NCBI RefSeq assembly: GCF_918697865.1
Contig: NZ_CAKKMV010000018.1
Span: 46,994-110,993, forward strand
DNA length: 64,000 bases
Source of the DNA: Massilia sp. Bi118
Lineage (GTDB): Bacteria; Pseudomonadota; Gammaproteobacteria; Burkholderiales; Burkholderiaceae_D
Direction: 5' to 3'
A program made the position numbers and the translations under genes. The notes under the pieces were generated by a model that searched no databases, was not told where the DNA came from, and saw nothing but the letters and a program-made list of their open reading frames with translations. Positions 60,961-64,000 of the stretch are shown piece by piece; the stretch's first letter is position 1; the number at the start of each line of letters is the position of its first letter.

Positions 60961-62205
60961 CTAGGGCAACGGCACGCTCGCGGCGCCGCCGAGCATGGCG
61001 TCGACGGCGGCGGCGATGCCGTCCTCCTTCGCCATCGTCTGCGCCAGCTGGCGGGCACGCGCCTGCATGGCGGGCGTCGTCGCGCCTGCGATCAATCCGG
61101 CGAGGTCGGCGCGGCCGAGTTCCTGCGCCGGACAGGCCAGCGCCACGCCGGCCTGCGCCAGGCGTGCGGCCCAGAAGAACTGGTCGCCGGCGAAGGGCAC
61201 CACCACCGAGGGCACGCCAGAGCGCGCCGCCGCATGGCTGGTCCCTGCCCCGCCATGGTGGACGATGGCGCTCATGCGCGGGAACAGCCAGTCGTGCGGC
61301 GTATCGCCCAGCACGAACACGCCTGGCGGCAGCGCTGCGGTGTCGACGCCGCTCCAGCCTGGATAGAACAGCACGCGGCGCTCGATCGCCAGGCGGCGCA
61401 GCGCCTGCAGCAGTGCCTGCGGATCCAGCCCCGCCATGCTGCCGAAGCCGACGTAGACGGGCGCATCGCCGCCCGCCAGGAAGTCGGCCAGGTCCTGCGG
61501 CGGCTGCCAGGCCTGCTGCGCTCCCAGTTGCCAGGCGCCGGTGACGTCCACCTCGGCCGGCCAGTCGGCGGGCCGCGGCACCAGCGCCGGCGAGCAGCCG
61601 TACAGCACCGGGTAGCCGCTCCACATGCGGCGCCGCGGCGGCAGGCCGAAGACCTGCTTGCGGGCGGCGTTGACGGCCGGCCGGAACATCGCCCACGACA
61701 GCGCGCCGAAGAAGCGGTGCGTGAGGCGGTTGGCCCAGCCGGGCAGCCGGCGCGGACGCAGGAAGGCGGCGCCGAACTCGCGCGTCGGCGTCATCGGCCA
61801 CAGCCCCGCGCCGATGCAGGGAATCCGCAGCGCCTCGGCCACCGCCAGGCCGACATAGCTGGCCAGCCCGGAAAATACCAGCACGTCGCAGCCGCGCGCT
61901 TCCTGCGCCGCGGTGGCCATCCATGCATCGGTGTGCTCGCGCGCGATGCGGGCGCAGGCGCGCGTGACGCGCGAGAGGTCGGCGCGGCCCTGCGTCACGG
62001 CGCCCAGTTCGCCGCCGGGCAGCACGGCCTGACGGATGTCGCTGGCCAGCGCCGTGAAGGGAATGCCGTGGGCCAGCGCCAGCGGCGCGCTGGCGCGGTC
62101 GGCCAGCAGCCTGGCCTCGTGGCCGCGCTGGATCAGTTCTTTGGCGAGGGCCGCGAGCGGGCGCGTGTCGCCATCGGTGCCGTAGGTAAGGAAGAGGAAT
62201 TTCAT
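60961..62205 (-). CDS. Glycosyltransferase, MGT/UGT family
   Basis: A 414-residue GT-B enzyme of the UDP-glycosyltransferase-like family. FLFLTYGTDGDTRPLAALAKEL is the N-terminal acceptor-side motif; YVGFGSMAGLDPQALLQAL, and FPRMSAIVHHGGAGTSHAAARSGVPSVVVPFAGDQFFWA the sugar-nucleotide site. Relatives glycosylate lipids, sterols or small molecules. Acceptor unknown. Not part of an evident operon. Confidence 0.9.
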   Translation of the reverse strand: MKFLFLTYGTDGDTRPLAALAKELIQRGHEARLLADRASAPLALAHGIPFTALASDIRQAVLPGGELGAVTQGRADLSRVTRACARIAREHTDAWMATAAQEARGCDVLVFSGLASYVGLAVAEALRIPCIGAGLWPMTPTREFGAAFLRPRRLPGWANRLTHRFFGALSWAMFRPAVNAARKQVFGLPPRRRMWSGYPVLYGCSPALVPRPADWPAEVDVTGAWQLGAQQAWQPPQDLADFLAGGDAPVYVGFGSMAGLDPQALLQALRRLAIERRVLFYPGWSGVDTAALPPGVFVLGDTPHDWLFPRMSAIVHHGGAGTSHAAARSGVPSVVVPFAGDQFFWAARLAQAGVALACPAQELGRADLAGLIAGATTPAMQARARQLAQTMAKEDGIAAAVDAMLGGAASVPLP

Positions 62206-62284
62206 GGCCTGCCTTTCGTATCGAAGGCAGGATTGTCGGCGGCTCAGGCGGGCCTGGGCTTGTACAAATCCGACATGCGCGGGC

Positions 62285-63115
62285 TTACAGCCGGTATGCC
62301 CAGTAATCGCGGTCCGACGCGATATGCGCTTCCAGGCGCGATGGCGGCAAGCCGGTCAATTCGCGCAGCTCGCGCGCCATGTGGGCCTGGTCGGCGTAAC
62401 CCAGCTCCGCTGCCAGCGCGGCCAGCGTGTCCTTGCTGGCGGCCGGGTCGCGCAGTGCGTAGACGGCCTCGTTCATGCGCTGCAGGCGGCGCGCCTGGGC
62501 CGGCGTCACGCCGATCTGTTCGCGGTAGCGGCGCTGGGCCTGGCGCTCGCCGACGCCGAGCGTGCGCGCCGTCTCGGCCACGCCCTCGTGGCTGGCGATG
62601 CCGCGCAGGCTCTCGCCCAGGCCCGGGTCCCAGTCGGCGCGCTTCTGCTGCCAGCGCGCGGCCAGCCAACTTTCGATCCACGCGGCCTGCGCAGCTTCGT
62701 CATCCGCCCGTTCGCACAAGGCCTGCGGCCAGGCTTCCCAGTCGGCGTCCAGCCAGCCGGCGGCCGGCTCGTCGCGGTCCTGCAGGCTTGCCGGCGCGAG
62801 GCCGGTCAGCAGGTGAAAGGCATCGGGGTAGAGGATGGCGGACAGCGAGCGCACCGGCGCCAGCGATACCGAGGTGACGGGCCGGGTGCGCGGCCCCGAG
62901 ACCAGCAGGCCGGACAGGGCGCGCGGCCTGCCCTCTTCCGTCGGCAGCGCGACTGCCCCATCGAGGATGAGCGTGATGCTGCAATAGACCATCGCCGGGA
63001 AGCGGTTCAGGTGCGGCTGCGCGGGCGGCCAGGCTTCGTCGAGCGTCGACATGAAGCCGATCCCGTGCAGGACCTCGGTCAGCATCCCTTGCGGCAGGTG
63101 CATCGAGGTCCGCAT
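62285..63115 (-). CDS. AraC-family transcriptional regulator
   Basis: A 276-residue regulator. N-terminal cupin-like part (around RFPAMVYCSITLILDGAVALP), then two helix-turn-helix motifs: GVAETARTLGVGERQAQRRYREQIGVTP and KDTLAALAAELGYADQAHMARELRELTG. Target genes unknown; the nearby glycosyltransferase is a possible target. Start at 63115 is the first ATG of the open frame. Confidence 0.85.
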   Translation of the reverse strand: MRTSMHLPQGMLTEVLHGIGFMSTLDEAWPPAQPHLNRFPAMVYCSITLILDGAVALPTEEGRPRALSGLLVSGPRTRPVTSVSLAPVRSLSAILYPDAFHLLTGLAPASLQDRDEPAAGWLDADWEAWPQALCERADDEAAQAAWIESWLAARWQQKRADWDPGLGESLRGIASHEGVAETARTLGVGERQAQRRYREQIGVTPAQARRLQRMNEAVYALRDPAASKDTLAALAAELGYADQAHMARELRELTGLPPSRLEAHIASDRDYWAYRL

Positions 63116-63125
63116 GCGGCGCGCT

Positions 63126-63725
63126 TTACTTCAGGGTCTGGACGAAGGAGCGCACGCCGCCCAGCAGCATCTCGATCGACATCGCCGTCAGGATCAGGCC
63201 CATCAGGCGTTCGAAGGCGGTCATGACCTGGGCGCCGAGCGCCTTCTGCAGGCGCTCCGCCGCCAGGAACACGGCCAGCCAGACCACGCCGACGGCGGCC
63301 AGCGCGGCCACGTGCACCATCACCTCTTGCGTCGTCTGCGAACTGAACAGCAGCACGGTGGCCAGCGCCGACGGGCCGGCCAGCGCGGGGATCGCCAACG
63401 GTACGATGAAAGGCTCGCCGCCTTCGCTGCGTCCCAGCACGCCGTCGGGATGCGGGAAGATCATGCGGATCGCGATGATCAAGAGGATCACGCTGCCGCC
63501 GATGCGCAGCGAGATGTCGGTAAGCTGCAGCGCCGCCAGGAAGTGGCGGCCGAAGAACATGAAAAGTAAAAGTAGCAGGAACGCGATCGCGCACTCGCGC
63601 AGCACGATGCGCGGCCGGCGTTCCGGGGCGACGTCCTTGAGGGCGGTGACGAACAGGGGCACGTTGCCGAAGGGGTCGGTCACGAGCAGGAGCAGGATGA
63701 AGGTCTGGAAGAAGCTTTGGGTCAT
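63126..63725 (-). CDS. MarC-family inner membrane protein
   Basis: A 199-residue protein with about six hydrophobic helices. LLLVTDPFGNVPLFV near the N-terminus is the family's NPxG-like signature. MarC proteins are not proven transporters; the earlier link to multidrug resistance was not confirmed. Full length. Ends about ten bases before the AraC gene start on the same strand. Confidence 0.9.
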   Translation of the reverse strand: MTQSFFQTFILLLLVTDPFGNVPLFVTALKDVAPERRPRIVLRECAIAFLLLLLFMFFGRHFLAALQLTDISLRIGGSVILLIIAIRMIFPHPDGVLGRSEGGEPFIVPLAIPALAGPSALATVLLFSSQTTQEVMVHVAALAAVGVVWLAVFLAAERLQKALGAQVMTAFERLMGLILTAMSIEMLLGGVRSFVQTLK

Positions 63726-63781
63726 GGGGCGGCCAGGGTAATTCCTGCAATCTTAACCGATCGGCACGCCATGCCCTAATA

Positions 63782-63878
63782 CGTCGTTCCCGCGCAGGCG
63801 GGAACCCAAGTTTGCCAGCATGCCTTCGGCTTCAACCGCTAGCGTTACACGACGAACTTGGATCCCCGCCTTCGCGCA
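63782..63878. repeat. Palindromic intergenic repeat, imperfect inverted pair
   Basis: First arm at 63782-63813 (CGTTCCCGCGCAGGCGGGAAC, then CCAAGTTT) and a facing, partly decayed arm at 63851-63878 (AACTTGGATCCCCGCC). An apparent minus-strand frame of 77 residues at 63753-63986 runs through it and is not a gene. Confidence 0.8.
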
Positions 63879-64000
63879 CTGCTGTCCAAGATAGTTCGTT
63901 ACCTCTTCGTTAAAGTCTACGTCGCTGTCTCGGTTGTAGTGTCCGGGCCTTTTTTCGACACGTTCGAAAAGGCTCGGGGTCGACAACAGGTGGCTCGAAG
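63879..64000. other. Noncoding end of window
   Basis: No gene seen. The sequence next to the repeat (from 63890 on) has a self-complementary look around TTCGAACGTGTCGAA and may be a further repeat family. Confidence 0.4.

Noticed and set aside
63753..63986. 77-residue minus-strand frame
   Set aside because: Its C-terminal half (GSRLRGNDV) is the translated intergenic palindrome.

Overview
The window reads as a chromosomal stretch of a high-GC betaproteobacterium, most likely Oxalobacteraceae (Massilia-like). Pointers are two PEP-CTERM proteins, tRNA-Asn genes next to purT and uvrB, a bacteriophytochrome with response regulators, and short intergenic palindromes typical of such genomes. The taxon is an inference from gene content.

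Region 1 (1-23.4 kb) is a dense copper cluster. It holds the end of an acyltransferase, a TolC-like lipoprotein with a multicopper oxidase, two DUF305 proteins, a PEP-CTERM protein, a cysteine-rich copper storage protein, copL-copA-copB, a CusF-like protein, copC-copD, a DUF411 protein, a Cu(I) P-type ATPase with its chaperone, a second small chaperone and a cusCBA efflux operon. Together these cover cytosolic export (ATPase), transport across the envelope (CusCBA), periplasmic oxidation (two multicopper oxidases), buffering (CopC, CusF, Csp) and sensing (two CueR-type promoters). No cueR, copRS or cusRS gene is visible.

Region 2 (about 23.5-31.59 kb) has visibly lower GC and is the most interesting part. 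Four tightly coupled genes encode a tyrosine recombinase (423 aa), a larger recombinase-fold protein lacking the first catalytic arginine (641 aa), another large recombinase (734 aa) and a small coiled-coil protein (158 aa). This matches, as I recall it, the intA-tfp-intB-srap set of strand-biased circularizing integrative elements (SEs), related to Tn554 and gamma-mobile-trio islands. Next to it lie an XRE regulator, a small zinc-ribbon-like protein and a DEDDh exonuclease. The element's right end cuts a PA0069-type radical SAM gene exactly at its cysteine motif, and that gene has a clear LexA box upstream. The missing half of the gene is not in the window. The copper cluster may therefore be cargo of one larger island whose left end lies before position 1.

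Region 3 (31.6-64 kb) looks like ordinary core and accessory chromosome: tapT, an FMN reductase, an EmrAB-like tripartite pump with its MarR regulator, two hydrolases, a light and two-component signalling cluster, an HNH protein, a tartrate dehydrogenase-like enzyme, a major facilitator exporter, four identical tRNA-Asn genes, an acyl-CoA dehydrogenase-like enzyme, purT, a methyltransferase, a RES/Xre toxin-antitoxin pair, an aromatic/aspartate aminotransferase, uvrB, a PEP-CTERM serine protease, an FKBP isomerase, a glycosyltransferase, an AraC regulator and a MarC protein. A dispersed palindromic repeat occurs at four intergenic places here; I found none left of the insertion junction.
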